NCBI RefSeq assembly: GCF_037176765.1
Contig: NC_090023.1
Span: forward strand, 22,889,366-22,953,365
Direction: 5' to 3'
Source of the DNA: Anolis sagrei
Taxonomy: Eukaryota; Chordata; Lepidosauria; Squamata; Anolidae
DNA: 64,000 nt
Shown here: in pieces, positions 23,520-50,869 of the stretch
How the letters are laid out: the number at the start of each line of letters is the position of its first letter
How positions within the stretch are numbered: the first letter of the stretch is position 1
Notes under the pieces: model-generated
The model's input: only the letters and a program-made list of their open reading frames with translations
Told to the model about the DNA's origin: nothing
Database searches by the model: none
Program-made: the position numbers and the translations under genes

Positions 23520-23940
23520 CATGCAAAGGGATTTGATAGCACCTTGGAGACCGAGAGAACAAAGTTGGTAACATAAACTTTCAAAGATTTAAGCCTACTT
23601 CCTTATATATGTGAAGTAAAGTGCCTTGGAAGAGCTCTTCATAGGCAAACTTTATGTGTGAATAGCAGTAGAAATGTGACCCTGATGGAATGGATGACGG
23701 GAGATATGATGATGGCGGAATTGTCTGGTCTTCCTCAGACTGCACTGTGCCTTGAGCTACTCCTGGATATTCATTCATTTTATCATCATGTCTACATTAT
23801 ACCCTTCCATTGGATTCACCATGGTTACTTTGCTCAAGCAAACCATAGGAACTACAGCTCTGTGAGAAGAACTGGAATTGATTCCAAGAGCCATCTAATC
23901 CTTGCCATGGAAGAATGCAGTACTGAAACATGTCCATCCA
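23520..23940. other. no recognisable feature
   Basis: Short stretch without a recognised element or gene. Confidence 0.4.
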
Positions 23941-23944
23941 ATCC

Positions 23945-24720
23945 CTAGTCTAAGACTTCCAAAGAAGGAGAATTGACCACCTTCCAGCATAGTCTCTTCC
24001 TCTGTTGAACAGCCCTTATGATAAGGAAATTCTTATTTATTTATTAATTTTGGGAATTTATATCCTGTCCAACTCACCTCCAAAGAGAGATTCAAGACGG
24101 CTTACAAAAGGCGGCTATTAGATGCTAAAAAAAACAAACAGACAAACATTAAAAACAAAATTACAATTAACACAATTAAAACAATTATAATCATCAATTA
24201 AAAACAGTGCACTGGTTCAAATCATAATCCAAATCCAAATCAGTCCTTTGCAGTCCATTAAAACATTGTTTTCCCAGTTGATCCAACTATTAGACAAATG
24301 CTTGATCCCCAAAACCAGGATTTAAGTTTTTTTCCGAAAAGTCAGGAGGGAGGAGGCAGATTTGATGTCATTGGGGAGAGCTTTCCACAGCCAAGGGGCC
24401 ACCACAGAGAAGGCCCTGTCTCTCATTCCCACCAGTTGTGACTGCGAAGAAGGTGGGACCGAGAGCAGGGCCTCCCCGAATGATCTTAATGCCCTTGGTG
24501 GTTCGTAGAGATTGATATGTTCATACAGGTAAATTCTTCCTAATATTTAAGTGGAATCTCTTTCCTTATAATCCAAATTTGTTGGTTCATAGCCTGTTTC
24601 ATGTGGCAGCAATAAAGAAGCTTTTCCATCTTTTATATGACCTTCCTTTAGGTCCTTTAAATATGGCTATCATATCACCTCTCAATCTTCTCTTCTCAAA
24701 ATAAGTATCTTTTCTAGGAA
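23945..24720 (-). mobile_element. CR1 remnant interrupted by an L2-like tail
   Basis: CR1 C-terminal sequence on minus occurs at about 23945-24030 (GACTTCCAAAGAAGGAGAAT) and resumes at 24532-24720 (TTCCTAATATTTAAGTGGAA and TCACCTCTCAATCTTCTCTT). The L2-like piece lies between. Confidence 0.65.
24031..24530 (-). mobile_element. L2-like LINE 3' fragment nested in CR1
   Basis: TTTATTTATTAAT tail, GGAATTTATATCCTGTCCAA terminus, 3' UTR, then the ORF end (on plus GAGAAGGCCCTGTCTCTCAT). AAATTCTT appears at both junctions (about 24025 and 24533) as the target duplication. Confidence 0.75.
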
Positions 24721-24724
24721 TTTC

Positions 24725-25595
24725 TTGGATCTTCTAGTTCAACTTTATGGTAACTTCTAGGGGTAGCATGCCATATAATCTCTAGGAGGACCCAAAAATT
24801 CCTTGTGAGAAAATATTGTGTCTGATGTAGGTAAGTGAAACAGTGGTTTCTGGTGCCATGGCTATGTGGGGCAGGGGGTGTATGTTCTAGTAAATGGTCA
24901 TATACTAAAATGGGATATATTGGTAGGGTCTTCATTAGGGAGGTAATCTACGTCATCCTGTGCTCTGAAAATGGGAAAGGTGGTGCTCTGCACTAATCAG
25001 ATATAAGTCAATTTTATATCCCTGAGCAAATTCTGATGCTTGTTGAAATGTTGAAGAATGACTGAGGGAGCTATTAACAGTAATATGTATACTACCTTTA
25101 CTGAGAATTGAGTCTTCTGAATTAGGTCGGTGAACACTGACTCTAGTCATTTAAGTGCATTTGCAGGGACTCTGCAGCCCAGACAAAATTTCTTGGACTA
25201 AAATCTTCTGTTCTTTCCAGATGTTGAAAACACTAAGTGTCTGCTGCCACGTCAAAGAGAGTCTGGCTGTATACTTTCCTACATGCTGCAAAACGATTTT
25301 TTAGCTGCTCAGTAACACTAATAGACATTTTATATTGGAGACACTTCACTTAGAATGAGTGAAGTGTAAACCATGCATGTTAACCATATAGAAAAGGCAC
25401 ATGAAGCAGAGAGGGAAATTATGGTTATGTTATTTGAGAGCAGTTGGATACCCATTCATTCTCCCTCACTTTTGTTCCTCTGTTACTATTTCCCCCCTCG
25501 CCTTTGTTCAGATTTCCTCTGCATCAGGAAACAAGAAGATTCGTACCTGGTGCTTCCTTTTTACATGGGAGATCCAGGAATAGGCAGATAGCAGG
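24725..25595. other. no recognisable feature
   Basis: Unique-looking sequence with no supported gene or element. Confidence 0.4.
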
Positions 25596-25597
25596 AA

Positions 25598-26040
25598 ATA
25601 ATATAATAATAATTTTATTTTTATACCCCACCTCCATCTCCCCGAAGGGACTTGGGACGGCTTACAAAGGGACAAGCCCAGAGAGCACAGAGTTAAAAAG
25701 TAATGCAGTAAAATAAAAACAAAACCAAATAGAAACATATCACAATAAAACATAACATCATGAAAACAGTACCATGGGAGCAATAAAAGTGCTGAGTTCA
25801 GAGGGCTCTGAGTTTGTGCAAAATTCCTGGATAGGGCTAAGGGAAAGTGCAAAATTCAGCGGCAGGGATGGGAGAATAATGTCCTTGGGCTTTATAATGT
25901 CAGGACTGTAGAGTGGAGGGCCATGCTAAAGTGCCAGAACTTAGGTATTAAAGGGGCAATTCTTTGGAACTGCCTAATAAATGGAACATCCATGTTTTTA
26001 GGTTCTTGCGGAAGGAGGACAGGGTAGATGACAGTATGAT
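25598..26040 (-). mobile_element. L2-like LINE 3' fragment
   Basis: AAT-type tail, TTTATACCCCACCTCCATCT terminus, GGACTTGGGACGGCTTACAA, A-rich 3' UTR, then diverged ORF end near 26000 (TTTTAGGTTCTTGCGGAAGG). Confidence 0.6.
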
Positions 26041-26043
26041 TTC

Positions 26044-26283
26044 ATAGAATCATAGAATCAAAGAGTTGGAAGAGACCTCATGGGCCATCCAGTCCAACCC
26101 CCTGCCAAGAAGCAGGAATATTGCATTCAAATCACCCCTGACAAATGGCCATCCAGCCTCTGCTTAAAAGCTTCCAAAGAAGGAGCCTCCACCACACTCC
26201 GGAGCAGAGAGTTCCACTGCTGAACGGCTCTCACAGTCAGGAAGTTCTTCCTAATGTTCAGATGGAATCTCCTCTCTCCTTAG
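26044..26283 (-). mobile_element. CR1 LINE 3' end
   Basis: ATAGAATCATAGAATCAAAG octamers, AGTTGGAAGAGACCTCATGG, then the ORF C-terminus complement up to CTTCCTAATGTTCAGATGGA. It joins directly to an L2-like fragment at 26283. Confidence 0.85.
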
Positions 26284-26482
26284 GAAGAGTGTTCCAGAGC
26301 TGGGGGCCACCACCGAGAAGGCCCTCTCCCCACCAACCACACCTGAGACGGAGGCGGAAACGAGAGGAGGGCCTCCCCGGACATTCTTAGAGCTCGTGTT
26401 GGCTCATAGGGGAAGCTGCGATCATGAAGATAGGCAAGCCAGCATATATTCCACCTGTCCCAATTTGACAGCAACAGTCTCA
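26283..26482 (-). mobile_element. L2-like LINE ORF fragment
   Basis: The minus-strand reading contains YEPTRALRMSGEALLSFPPP, matching the ORF C-terminus of the open L2 copies (YEPTRSLRSSGETLLSIPPA). It is wedged between two CR1 pieces in opposite orientations. Confidence 0.65.
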
Positions 26483-26485
26483 ATT

Positions 26486-27140
26486 AATTCTCTGTTTTCC
26501 CAATTTACAGCTACTTTTAAAATGGAGGATGGGAAATGTGGTTCCTATCTTCAAGAAAGGGGAAAAAAGGACCCAAACAATTACCAGCCAGCCAGCCTGA
26601 TTTCTTGATTTCAATAAGGTCCTCCATGATTGTCTTACAAACAAATTATTAAAATGTGGGCTTGGCAATACTACTGTTAGGTGGGTTTGTAATTGGTTAA
26701 ATGACCAAACCCAAAGAGTGCTCACCAATGGTTCCACTGCATCCTGGAGAGAAGTGACTAGTGAAGTGCTGCAAGGTTTGGTCCTGGGTCAAGTTCTGTT
26801 CAACATCTTTATTCATTACTTGGATGAAGGTTTAGAATGCATGCTAATCAGGTCTGCAGATGAATTAGTAGGGATACCTAATACTCCAGAAGACAGGATC
26901 TGGATTCAAACAACCTTAAGAGATTACTGATTGGCCAAATCTAACAAAATTAATTTCTACAAAGAGAAATGTAGTATACTTAGACAGAAAAAAATGAAAT
27001 GCAAATATACAAGATGGGTGATGCCAACAGGAGAGATGAAAAAGATACTGGAGTCTTTGTGGATAGCAAGTTAAACAAGCATGGCGGGGGTTGGACTAGA
27101 TGCTCCATGTGGTCTCTACCAACTTTATGAGTCTCTGTTT
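26486..27140 (+). mobile_element. CR1 LINE reverse-transcriptase fragment
   Basis: Plus-strand remnants of RT: DPNNYQPASLIS, then NGSTASWREVTSEVLQGLVL (the GVPQGSVL block) and LFNIFIHYLD. The ADD catalytic box is degraded to SADEL. The 3' end GGGTTGGACTAGATG lies near 27090. Frames are broken and the region before the 3' end is deleted. Confidence 0.7.
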
Positions 27141-27144
27141 CTTT

Positions 27145-27938
27145 CTCCTTCAGTTCCGCCCTTTTGTCCTCAGCTTATTTCATTGGCTGTACATTGAGTT
27201 TCAATTGCAAAAGTAGTTTGCACTTATTCAGAATGATAGAGTCCTACCCTTCCCAGTAACCTCAGGAAAAAGCAAACTGCTGAATGCTCTTCTAGCCTAT
27301 TGTATTCTTCCCGATTAATACTTTTTGCCATATTGTCCACATGTTGATGTTGCATAAAGAAGTCATCCAGATTTCTTCTGTAAAAGATTGGAGGGTATGA
27401 GCTGCTAGAAGGTGCAGTTGTGTCCTGGCCCCCTCTCCTAGCAGTCTACTGCCAAGAGAAAGGCCAATTAGGCCTGGAATAGGCTTAGGCTGCTGTTTCG
27501 GATTATCCAAATCAGAATTTGGAAAGTTTCTTCTAAGAAGAAGGAATATACAAGTATAGCTCAGTTAATGAAACAGACATGTTCCTGGCATTACTTTTTT
27601 AATTGGCAATTTGGTACCAGAGACAAGTAATACGTGGAAAGAATAGGAGTAGATCCCTACACTACCAAAGAGGAAAAAAACAGTTCAACAAGTTTTGGGA
27701 AACTTTTGTCCAGTATAAACAATATGCCTCTGGGGAAACGGGTTAGATAAGTTGCAAATGTACATAAAAATATCTTGACCATTTTAGAGACTGCATGAAA
27801 GCTTCTTTCAAAATATACTCCCTTTTCAGCCATCTCCATTTTTCATTATTTTCATTTAGCAGCTGATGAGGCAGGTTCATACAATGTCTGCCTTCACCTT
27901 TTGTCTCTGTTCTGCTGTTCACTCATGCATAGTAAAAT
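27145..27938. other. no recognisable feature
   Basis: No recognised element or coding region. Confidence 0.4.
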
Positions 27939-27947
27939 GTTCTGTAG

Positions 27948-28415
27948 CAGTGATTTAACTAGCAGGATGCGAAAGGTGCAAACTGCACCAGGTCATGCCA
28001 TCACGGCGGGTAACACTAATAAGAATATAAATTTTTTGTGCAGGGTTTCAACAACTTATTGATTTTTGTAAAAAAATATATCTGTAAAAAGATAATCCCA
28101 TAATCCCATATTGTACTGTATCAATATTCTTAACGGAATAGCAACATTGCCTATTATGCTTTTTGAATGTTTTAGTGCACATGTTTTCAAGCAGAGCTTG
28201 ATTATTATCCAATTGCAATGATGCTTCAAATCTGTATGTGTTCCACGATGTGCTGTTGTTTTCAATACTGCTACAAGTATGAACTTTAGTTTTCAATGAG
28301 GATGGCTTCTTATAGTCACTGATTTTGTCCAATTGTCTGATATTTTGGCTATTGTGGTACGATCTAGTATGGTAAGTTACTGCACCGGGTGAAACCAACT
28401 CTAGTGATGCCAATG
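27948..28415. mobile_element. non-autonomous hAT-type element, 468 bp
   Basis: Ends CAGTGATTTAACTAGCAGG and (inverted) CATTGGCATCACTAGAG are related, with inner GGTGCAAACTGCACC against TGCACCGGGTGAAACC. Flanks TTCTGTAG and TTCTGATG look like a decayed 8-bp target duplication. The 121-codon minus frame inside has no recognised domain. Confidence 0.55.
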
Positions 28416-28447
28416 TTCTGATGACAACTACTGTATATCGTGCCTTT

Positions 28448-29185
28448 TAGAATCATAGAATCATAGAGTTGGAAGATACCTCATGGGCCATCCAGTTCAA
28501 CCCCCTGCCAAGAAGCAGGAATATTGCATTCAAAGCACTCCTGACAGATGGCCATCCAGTCTTTGTTTAAAAACTTCCAAAGAAGGAGCGTCCACCACAC
28601 TCCAGGGCAAAGAGTTCCACTGCTTAATGGCTCTCACAGTCAGGAAGTTCTTCCTCATGTTCAGATGGAATCTCCTTTCTTGTAGTTTGAAGCCATTGTT
28701 CCGCGTCTTAGTTTCCAAGGAAGCAGAAAACAAGCTTGCTCCCTCCTCCCTGTGACTTCCTCTCACATATTTATACATGGCTATCATATCTCCTCTCAGC
28801 CTTCTCTTCTTCAGGCTAAGCATGCCCAGCTCTTTAAGCCACTCGTCATAGGGCTTGTTCTCCAGATCCTTGATCACTTTATTCACCCTCCTCTGGACAC
28901 ATTCCAGATAGTCAATATCTCTCTTGAATTGTGGTGCCCAGAATTGGACACAATATTCCAGGTGTGGTCTAACCAGAGCAGAATAGAGGGGTAGCATTAC
29001 TTCCCTAGATCTAGACACTATGCTCCTATTGATGCAGGCCAAAATCCCATTGGCTTTTTTTGCCGCTACATGATATTGTTGGCTCATGTTTAACTTGTTG
29101 TCCACAAGGACTCCAAGATCTTTTTCACACGTACTGCTCTCGAGCCAGGCATCCCCCATTCTGTATCTTTTACAGGCAAGATATA
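28448..29185 (-). mobile_element. CR1 LINE, 3' portion with long open frame
   Basis: On minus the frame reads RYRMGDAWLESSTCEKDLGV, LVDNKLNMSQQ, ALVRPHLEYCVQFWAPQFKR, LKELGMLSLKKRRLRGDMIA and NFLTVRAIKQWNSLP. This is the CR1 C-terminal region after the RT domain. The 3' end carries the octamer tail AGAATCATAGAATCATAG at 28449. It is 5'-truncated, and the frame is open to the truncation point, so it is relatively young. Confidence 0.9.
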
Positions 29186-29226
29186 TGGTAGTTACAGTTT
29201 TACAGTTACAATATGGCTGGTCTCTA

Positions 29227-29757
29227 GGCTTGTGCAATCCGGATAAACTGTGATCCATTTTGATGTCATGGATTTCAGTGGGGTCCCAATCTGTTTTTCA
29301 GAAGCCTGCCAAATTCTGGAGGACAGGAATCCATTTTTGATCCAGGAAGTCATAAGATTCATTTTCTATCCAGCCCATTGGCGGCAATGGGGGGAGGGCT
29401 TCCAAGGCTCCTCTTCCTGTCATTTCAGGCATTGCTTGTCCTTGTATCCTTAAGACTTGGATTAAAAGCATCAGAGAGTTAAGATACCACTCTTTCTGCA
29501 ACCTTTTCCCTTCTTTCTATAGAGGACACCTAGGTTTAAAGAAAGGGCTTAAGAAACCTCACTTCCTGCAATCCTTTTCCTTCTAGCGGCTGCCTCCCTC
29601 GCCGCACTCCACATGTAACAGAAAGAAACCAAAAGCAGCTGGTTTTCGATACCTACTGTTCTGTTGTAGCCGCAAAAAATAATGGTGGAGCCCATGCCGT
29701 TACGGGTTTCCGAACGAAGCCAAAGGCAAACGTCCATAACGAATCTGTACGCAAGCC
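29227..29757. mobile_element. possible TA-flanked DNA element, 531 bp
   Basis: GGCTTGTGCAAT at the left and the inverted GGCTTGCGTACA at the right, each next to TA (29225-29226, 29758-29759), suggest a mariner-type MITE. The terminal repeat is short, so this is tentative. Unusually many CpG sites sit in its right third. Confidence 0.35.
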
Positions 29758-29759
29758 TA

Positions 29760-31040
29760 ATGGCCACCGTAGAATCAAACATTCTTGCAGACATACTGCT
29801 GCAACCTGACACTGAAAGTTTGTATTTCTCTAGCTCTCCTTTACCATTCTCCCATTGTTGATGCTAATAAAACAAACTTACAGCTAGACAGAAGACAAGA
29901 ATAAACCAGACAATATTGGTATAACCTCCATATACAAAAAGGTTCATATTTATATATCTCTTACGAACTGATAAGACTTTGTGCTAGCCTTTTTCTTTTT
30001 CTGATAAGACAAAAATCAGTTATTCATAACCAAACATGGAAACATACCAAAACTCTATATTGACTGTGGTAGCATCCATCCTGTTAGTAGTTTTTAAAAG
30101 AGGAAATTTCAATATGTGTTATTTAATTTTTAAAAAACTAATCTGTGGACTTGAGCCAATTTTTCAGTTTCACTTTCCCCTGATCTTAGATTTAGCAAAC
30201 ATTGGTAAACTTTGACTTGAAATGAAATTAAAAACAAATCCTTCATGAGGGGATGAGAAAATATTTTGGCTTTTTTTCTTTACTTACATTTAAATTTTGC
30301 CTATTTTGGTAAATTCTGATAAAAATGAATGGAAAAAAGTATTGTCCACTGAAATAGAGGAGGAAATCTGCCATTTCTCTTTCTCGCATATTTTAGTTTT
30401 GCAACATTGGCAAATTATGATTTTTTCTGAAAAAAATTAATGATGTTTCTTATCTTATTGGGGAAATAGAAATGGCTGTTCAATCCGAGGAAGAGATTTT
30501 GGTCATGATACAATTGCTGTCATGCTCTCTATTTCCTTTATGCTGGTTTACTTTGATTGCTTCAGAGGTAATATCTAATCAATTTTTATTACATAAGTTG
30601 TTATCAAATTTTGGTCCTTCAGATGTTTTTGACTTCAGTTCCCAGAAATCTTGATGGTTGGCCAAGCTGGTTTGGATTCTGGGAGCTGAAGTTCAAAACA
30701 TCTGGTAGACAACAATTACCTACATGAAAGCCCCCTCTCTTAAATAAGAAATGATATTCTAAATTAATATAACTAAAAGTATTTACTAACCTATTGGTCC
30801 ATTCAAAAGTGAAAATGGAAATTCACAACATGAAGAAGCTAAAGTTCTTGAGCTCAGGCAATAGCTGTCATCCAGGCATGTAATGGAAACATCACAAGCT
30901 ACACTGCGATGGAAACATTAATTACATTGTACTCAAAAGGGCCATTGCAAAGTAATGTGATGTGCAAAACGCTTCTAACATTCTTTCTAATATAAATGAA
31001 TTGCTAGGCGAAAACAATGTGTGTTTCAGTTATGGCATTG
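29760..31040. other. no gene; one MITE-like segment
   Basis: AT-rich sequence. 30610-30720 holds a TTTTGACTTCAGTTCCCAGA-type segment with its inverted counterpart CTGGGAGCTGAAGTTCAAAA, as in the MITE family at 10135. Confidence 0.45.
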
Positions 31041-31042
31041 GG

Positions 31043-31192
31043 TTGTAGTAGGTTTTTCGGGCTATATGGCCATATTCTAGAAATATTCTCTCCTGACGTT
31101 TCACCTGCATCTATGGCAGGCATCCACATGGCCATATAGCCCGAAAAATCTACAACAACCCAGTGATTTCGGCCATGAAAGCCTTCTACAAT
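31043..31192. mobile_element. Penelope-type terminal repeat, fold-back
   Basis: TGGGTTGTAGTAGGTTTTTC and GGGCTATATGGCCAT in the left half are repeated inverted in the right half (ATGGCCATATAGCCC, TCTACAACAACCCA). The asymmetric middle carries CTCCTGACGTTTCACCTGCA. This is the terminal repeat of the Penelope-like element at 61972, present without coding sequence, immediately downstream of the ANGPTL5 stop codon. Confidence 0.75.
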
Positions 31193-31211
31193 AAATTATG
31201 ACATTGTTCTG

Positions 31212-47387
<16,176 letters not shown>

Positions 47388-47389
47388 CT

Positions 47390-48130
47390 CTGAGTTGAAG
47401 AAAATGAAAGTTTTCAAAAGATTTCTAACTGCCTCGAAAAACACTGGCCACTCACTGATGAAATCTTGAGTTAAGAATTCAGGAATGTGTACAACACAAA
47501 CATTGGCCAGAAAGCCAGCCCTTTTATGTTTCAAGTTCAGAACACTTACATAAATGGTTTTAAGTAAACCAAATATGGTTTGATCTCCAAAGGAATTGTA
47601 CATCATTCAACAATTTTATCCACAGCCCAGCTATTAATGCTGTACAATTGTTCCTTAATGGGAAATAACTATTGTATTCTTTTTAACAGGTGCAAATATA
47701 GCATACTTAAATAAACATACCAGTTGTTACTAGATCCATTCTGACCATTATCTCTAAATGTTTAAAAGATGTATCTGGAGACCCTCCTTGATCCATTGAA
47801 GCTTGCCATCTAATCTATCCACTACTTGTCCTTATCTCCTCTCCTCTTCTTCACATAGTGGGAAGTAGGAGAAAAGAAAGAAGTATATTGAGTATGGAAA
47901 TGTTACAACGGACTTTCCTGTTCTTGGATCTTTGAATGTCTTCATTCCTTCTACCCTCTTTTGATGTAAAGTGAAGGCTTCCACATAAAAAGGATTCCAC
48001 CTCATGGCCTCCATGACAACTTTGGGTCTCTCCCAGGTGGTGTCTTCCCCTACCCTTGCTGCAGGACACACTTTGGATCTTGTTTTCTGTGCAGGATGGG
48101 ATGATGGTCATTATGGTGTGGAGGAGCTTA
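47390..48130. other. upstream of ANGPTL5 start codon, no feature seen
   Basis: Probable 5' flank or 5' UTR/intron of ANGPTL5. I see no TATA box at a convincing distance and no GC-rich promoter here. Confidence 0.35.
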
Positions 48131-48131
48131 T

Positions 48132-48780
48132 TGTTGCACTCCAGGTCAGGAAAAAGCCCTCTGACTTTAAAACACACCACGCGAAGAGTGAAGAAACAAA
48201 TCTTCTTTTATTGAAGCTTAGTAAATAGCCAGAAGAAATAAATGCTTGTAAGAAAATAGGAAGGTTCCAAAAAGTAATGTCCATAAAAGGCAGTAACACA
48301 AAGCAATGTCCACACAAGATATAAAAGCAATCCAAGACAGTGTTTATCCAGACAGGAATCAACAGGATGCAATGACAATCAAAAAGGCTTAAAAAACTCC
48401 ACAGGAACAGGATTTCCATTGCACATGAACTTGATTTCCAAACGATGATTGATCTAACAAGTTTTCCCTTGAAGCAAACCTTGTATCCCAAAACCCAGAA
48501 ATTGGTTTCGCTTTCCCCCACATTTGCCCTTTATCAGACGAAGCCTTTCAGAGTGACATAAATACTGAGTTTGCAGTCAATTCTGACTGATCTCCAGCCG
48601 CCTATTTTCAACTCCCTATCTGGCTACTCATTAAAATGCCCAGGTGTCAGATTGTTTTCCAAACCCAAATCTTGAGAGCTCACAGGGACAGGGAGTGAAC
48701 CATCATTGCTAGGCCCAGCAGGAATATTCTCATGAGAAACTGCCCTTGGCACTGGGGACTCTCTGTACATGCCTTAGTTA
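48132..48780 (-). mobile_element. LTR retrotransposon remnant, same family as 19085
   Basis: The outer end TGTTGCACTCC at 48132 is the complement of the LTR end GGAGTGCAACA at 19943-19953. The internal part shares the peptide signature ESPV...VSHEN with the 19.2-kb copy. Inverted relative to that copy, broken in several places, old. Confidence 0.55.
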
Positions 48781-49108
48781 CATCCTGTCTGGATTACTGT
48801 AATGCACTCTATGTGAGGCTGTCTCTGAAGAGTGCTCAGAAACTTCAGCTGGTCCAAACAGCTGCAGCCAGATTGCTCACTGAGGCTGGCTACAGGGAGT
48901 AGACAACCCCACTGTGGCTGCAGCTCCACTGGTTGCCAGCCTGTTTCTGGGCACAATTCAATGTGCTAGTTATGACCTTTAAAGCCCTAGATGGTTCAGG
49001 TCCTGGCTGACTGCATATCCTTGTACGAACCTGCCCGGGTCCTTCTCTTGGTTCCACCTCCATCTCAAGCTTGGTTGGTGGGAATGAGAGAGAGGGCCTT
49101 GCTTTCAA
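48780..49108 (+). mobile_element. L2-like LINE ORF fragment
   Basis: Diverged plus-strand match to the L2 ORF C-terminus: TGGATTACTGTAATGCACTC (SCLDYCNAL), CTTCAGCTGGTCCAAACAGC and GTTCCACCTCCATCTCAAGC. It stops at the start of the tandem array. Confidence 0.7.
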
Positions 49109-49844
49109 ATGCTAGTCCTCTATACATTGTGGACCTCAACTCCCAGAAGCCTCAGTCACCTTGGCGAATGGTTAGGAATCCTGAGAAATGAAGTCTTGAG
49201 AACCCTGGTGGACCACCATTATTTTACAACTGGAGTTGTCAAGGTTTGTGGACTTCAACTCCCAGAAACCTGTCACCTTGGTGAATGTTTAAGAATTCTG
49301 GGAAATGAAGTCTTGAAAAACTCTAGAGGATCACCATTGCTTTCAAATGCTAGTCCTCTATATATTTTGGACTTCAATTCCCAGAAGCCTCAGTCACCTT
49401 GGTGAATGTTTAGGAATTCTGGGAAATGAAGTCTTAAAACCCTGGATGATCACCATGGCTTTAAAACTCTAGCTGTCAAGGTTTTTTGGACTTCAACTTC
49501 CAGAAGCCTCAGTTACCTGGGCGAATGATCAGGAATTCTGGCAAGTGAAGTCCCGAAAAGCCCTGGAGGACCAAAGATTGCCTATGAAGTGCTAGTACTG
49601 TATATATTTTGGACTCAGAAGCCTAAGTCACATAGGCGAATGTTTAGGAATTCAGGGAAATGAAGTCTTGAAAACCCTGGAAGGACCACCATTGCATTAC
49701 AATTGTAAATTGGAGTTATCAAGGTCTGTGGACTTCAACTCCCAGAAGCCTCAGTCACTTAGGCGAATGTTTAGGATTCTGGGAAATAAAGTCTTGAAAA
49801 ACCCTAGAATCACCACTGCTTTGAAATGCTAGTACTATATGGCC

Positions 49845-50027
49845 AATTACTGTGATTTTATATTGTTTGGTGTGTTCATTTATATTGTTTTTGTATTTAT
49901 TTTTATTTTCATTATATGTTGCATAATGTTTGTATTTTATGTTGTATATTTGCTGTACTGTTGGGCTTGGCCTCATCTAAGCTGCCCTGAGTCCCCTTGG
50001 GGAGATGGTGGAGGGGTATAGATAAAG

Positions 50028-50061
<34 letters not shown>

Positions 50062-50065
50062 AATA
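49845..50065 (+). mobile_element. L2-like LINE 3' terminus
   Basis: T-rich 3' UTR, then TGAGTCCCCTTGGGGAGATG, GTATAGATAAAG and an ATT tail with an AAT run. It interrupts a type-A unit between CTAGTACTATAT and ATATTTTGAAC. Confidence 0.65.
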
Positions 50066-50201
50066 ATAATATATTTTGAACTTTAACTCCCAGAAGTCTC
50101 CAATATTTTCAGTTCCCATAAATCCTGGCAGTTGTCTAAATTGGCTGGTGCTTTTGGAAGTTGAACTGAAAACTCTGGAAGACAAAACATAGGGAACTAT
50201 T

Positions 50202-50625
50202 GTATTGTTGAAGGCTTTCATGGCCGGAATCACTGGGTTGTTGTAGGTTTTTTCGAGCTATATGGCCATGTTCTAGAGGCATTCTCTCCTGATGTTTCGC
50301 CTGCATCTATGGCAAGCATCCTCAGAGGTAGTGAGGTCTGTTGGAACTAGGAAAAAGGGTTTATATATCTGTGGAATGATTTCCCCAGGCACTGCCAGGC
50401 CATCAAATGCTAATCAAGGTGGTCAGTTGAAACATTCACACCTAGCTCCAGCAGACAAGAGTCCTTTGTCCCACCCTGGTCATTCCACAGATATATAAAC
50501 TCTTTTTCCTACTTCCAACAGACCTCACAACCTCTGAGGATGTTTGCCATAGATGCAGGCGAAACGTCAGGAGAGAATGCCTCTAGAACATGGCCATACA
50601 GCCTGAAAAAACCTACAACAACCCA
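50202..50625. mobile_element. Penelope-type palindrome with 13-bp target duplication
   Basis: Two copies of the Penelope terminal repeat face each other. The left arm (GGGTTGTTGTAGG, AGCTATATGGCCATG, CTCCTGATGTTTCGCCTGCA, TTTATATATCTGTGGAATGA) is mirrored on the right (TCATTCCACAGATATATAAA, TGCAGGCGAAACGTCAGGAG, CCTACAACAACCC). ATAGGGAACTATT is present exactly at 50189-50201 and 50626-50638. No coding sequence inside. Confidence 0.85.
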
Positions 50626-50869
50626 ATAGGGAACTATTCCTTTTGGACTTCAACTCCCAGAAGCCTCAGTCCCTTTGGCGAATGTTTAGGAATTCTGGGA
50701 AATGAAGTCTTTTAAAAAAAACCTGGATGAGCACCATGGCTTTAAAACTGTAGCTGTCAAGGTTTTCTTTGGACTTCAACCCCCAGAAGCCTCAGTCACC
50801 TGGGTGAATGGTCAGGAATTCTGGGAAATGAAGTCCAAAGGAAACACTTTGGCTGGCCCCAGTCGCAAG

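Larger units (their letters stand above)
49108..50850. repeat. 119-bp-period tandem array, alternating A/B units
   Basis: The unit landmark GGACTTCAACTCCCAGAAGC (or its variants) recurs at 49131, 49250, 49369, 49488, 49611 and 49730, spacing 119 bp with one of 123. It recurs again at about 50077, 50645 and 50771 after insertions. Each unit also holds GGAATTCTGGGAAATGAAGT, the inverted partner. The spacers alternate: type A (ATGCTAGTCCTCTATATAT) and type B (CTAGCTGTCAAGG), so the true period is a dimer of about 238 bp. An L2-like tail (49845-50065) and a Penelope palindrome (50202-50625) interrupt it. It ends about 30 bp before the GC-rich promoter. Confidence 0.85.

Noticed and set aside
27948-28413. 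121-codon minus-strand frame as a transposase or host gene
   Set aside because: No recognisable motif; the segment is bounded by hAT-like ends and looks non-coding.
49131-50800. CRISPR-like array from regular 119-bp spacing
   Set aside because: This is a vertebrate nuclear tandem array; the whole unit is repeated, there are no unique spacers, and no cas genes.
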